Source of the DNA: Pseudonocardia halophobica | GTDB taxonomy: Bacteria; Actinomycetota; Actinomycetes; Mycobacteriales; Pseudonocardiaceae | Direction: 5' to 3' | DNA length: 64,000 nucleotides | NCBI RefSeq assembly: GCF_027922425.1 | Contig: NZ_BSFQ01000003.1 | Location: 248,001-312,000 of the forward strand | Part shown: positions 63,794 to 64,000 of the stretch, piece after piece | Position numbering within the stretch: position 1 is the stretch's first letter | Layout of the letters: each line of letters begins with the position of its first letter | The notes under the pieces: generated by a model | Database searches by the model: none | What the model was told of the DNA's origin: nothing | What the model saw: only the letters and a program-made list of their open reading frames with translations | Position numbers and translations under genes: made by a program

Positions 63794-64000
63794 GTGGACG
63801 ACAGGCTGGACGACAGGACCGACGAGCGGGTCGACGCGCAGGTCGGGGCGCAGGTCGGGGAACGGGCCGACGAGGGGCCCCGGGAGCGGGTCCCGCACGG
63901 GCCCGCACCACAGCCGGAGGACCCCGTCGTGACGGTTCCCCCCACCGGTCCGCGCTCCCTGCGGCGGTTCTCCGTCGGCCGCCGGCCCCGCGACGTCGTG
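63794..64000 (+). CDS. Partial uncharacterised protein running off the right edge
   Basis: A frame open from GTG 63794 to the end of the window (69 codons). The first 45 residues are acidic and repetitive (VDDRLDDRTDERVDAQVGAQ), a likely disordered leader; a second GTG at 63929 begins VTVPPTGPRSLRRFSVGRRP, which looks more like a real N-terminus, possibly before a membrane segment. I cannot name a family. The start could be either GTG. Confidence 0.4.
   Translation, partial: MDDRLDDRTDERVDAQVGAQVGERADEGPRERVPHGPAPQPEDPVVTVPPTGPRSLRRFSVGRRPRDVV

Overview
The window is very GC-rich, with heavy use of GTG starts, 4-base ATGA/GTGA gene overlaps and many leaderless promoters. It carries actinobacterial hallmarks: a long RNase E/G, a diglucosylglycerate octanoyltransferase homologue (octT) and glucosyl-3-phosphoglycerate phosphatase (gpgP), a deazaflavin (F420)-type nitroreductase and IdeR-like iron boxes. 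The backbone order lepA, transglutaminase/alpha-E/ATP-grasp, rpsT, holA, comEC, comEA, degV, octT, gpgP, rsfS, nadD ... proB, obg, rpmA, rplU, rne matches, from memory, the Mycobacterium tuberculosis Rv2404c-Rv2444c neighbourhood. A Pseudonocardia-like member of the Pseudonocardiales is my best guess; genus is inference.

Layout. 0-5.5 kb: small metabolic genes (VOC, YjbR-like, enoyl-CoA hydratase, sirtuin, medium-chain reductase, MarR). 5.6-16.4 kb: lepA, a PRC-barrel/membrane protein, a GT9 glycosyltransferase, an alpha/beta hydrolase, a DHA2-type exporter with a palindromic operator, and the transglutaminase/alpha-E/ATP-grasp operon, whose ATP-grasp protein ends in a polyglutamine tail. 16.7-28.8 kb: rpsT, holA, an S-box (SAM) riboswitch with threonine synthase, comEC (no stop codon in any frame at its expected end), comEA, degV between two GATC-centred noncoding repeat arrays, then octT-gpgP-rsfS-nadD.

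28.8-38.9 kb is accessory: TetR regulators, AlkB, two iron-siderophore binding lipoproteins with IdeR-like boxes and one siderophore-interacting reductase, MFS, SPW protein, S41 peptidase and a VWA/MoxR pair. 38.9-50.6 kb is a coherent catabolic island with its own IclR regulator and four matching palindromes (GTTCC-N7-GGAAC) in both promoter regions: CaiB CoA-transferase, CitE lyase, cyclase, two MmgE/PrpD proteins, MFS importer, Asp/Glu-type racemase, FAD dehydrogenase and a dihydropyrimidinase. Its substrate is unknown.

50.6-55.4 kb: a RecQ-like helicase fused to a phosphoribosyltransferase domain, two small uncharacterised proteins, an F420-type nitroreductase and a long PCMT-type methyltransferase. 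55.4-63.6 kb returns to the conserved backbone: proB, obg, rpmA, rplU, rne and a TIGR03936 protein. No tRNA, rRNA, insertion sequence, prophage or CRISPR-Cas was seen. The best candidates for something undescribed are the two GATC repeat arrays (23.6-24.7 kb and 25.8-26.2 kb), the IclR-controlled island and the riboswitch-thrC cassette abutting an open-ended comEC.
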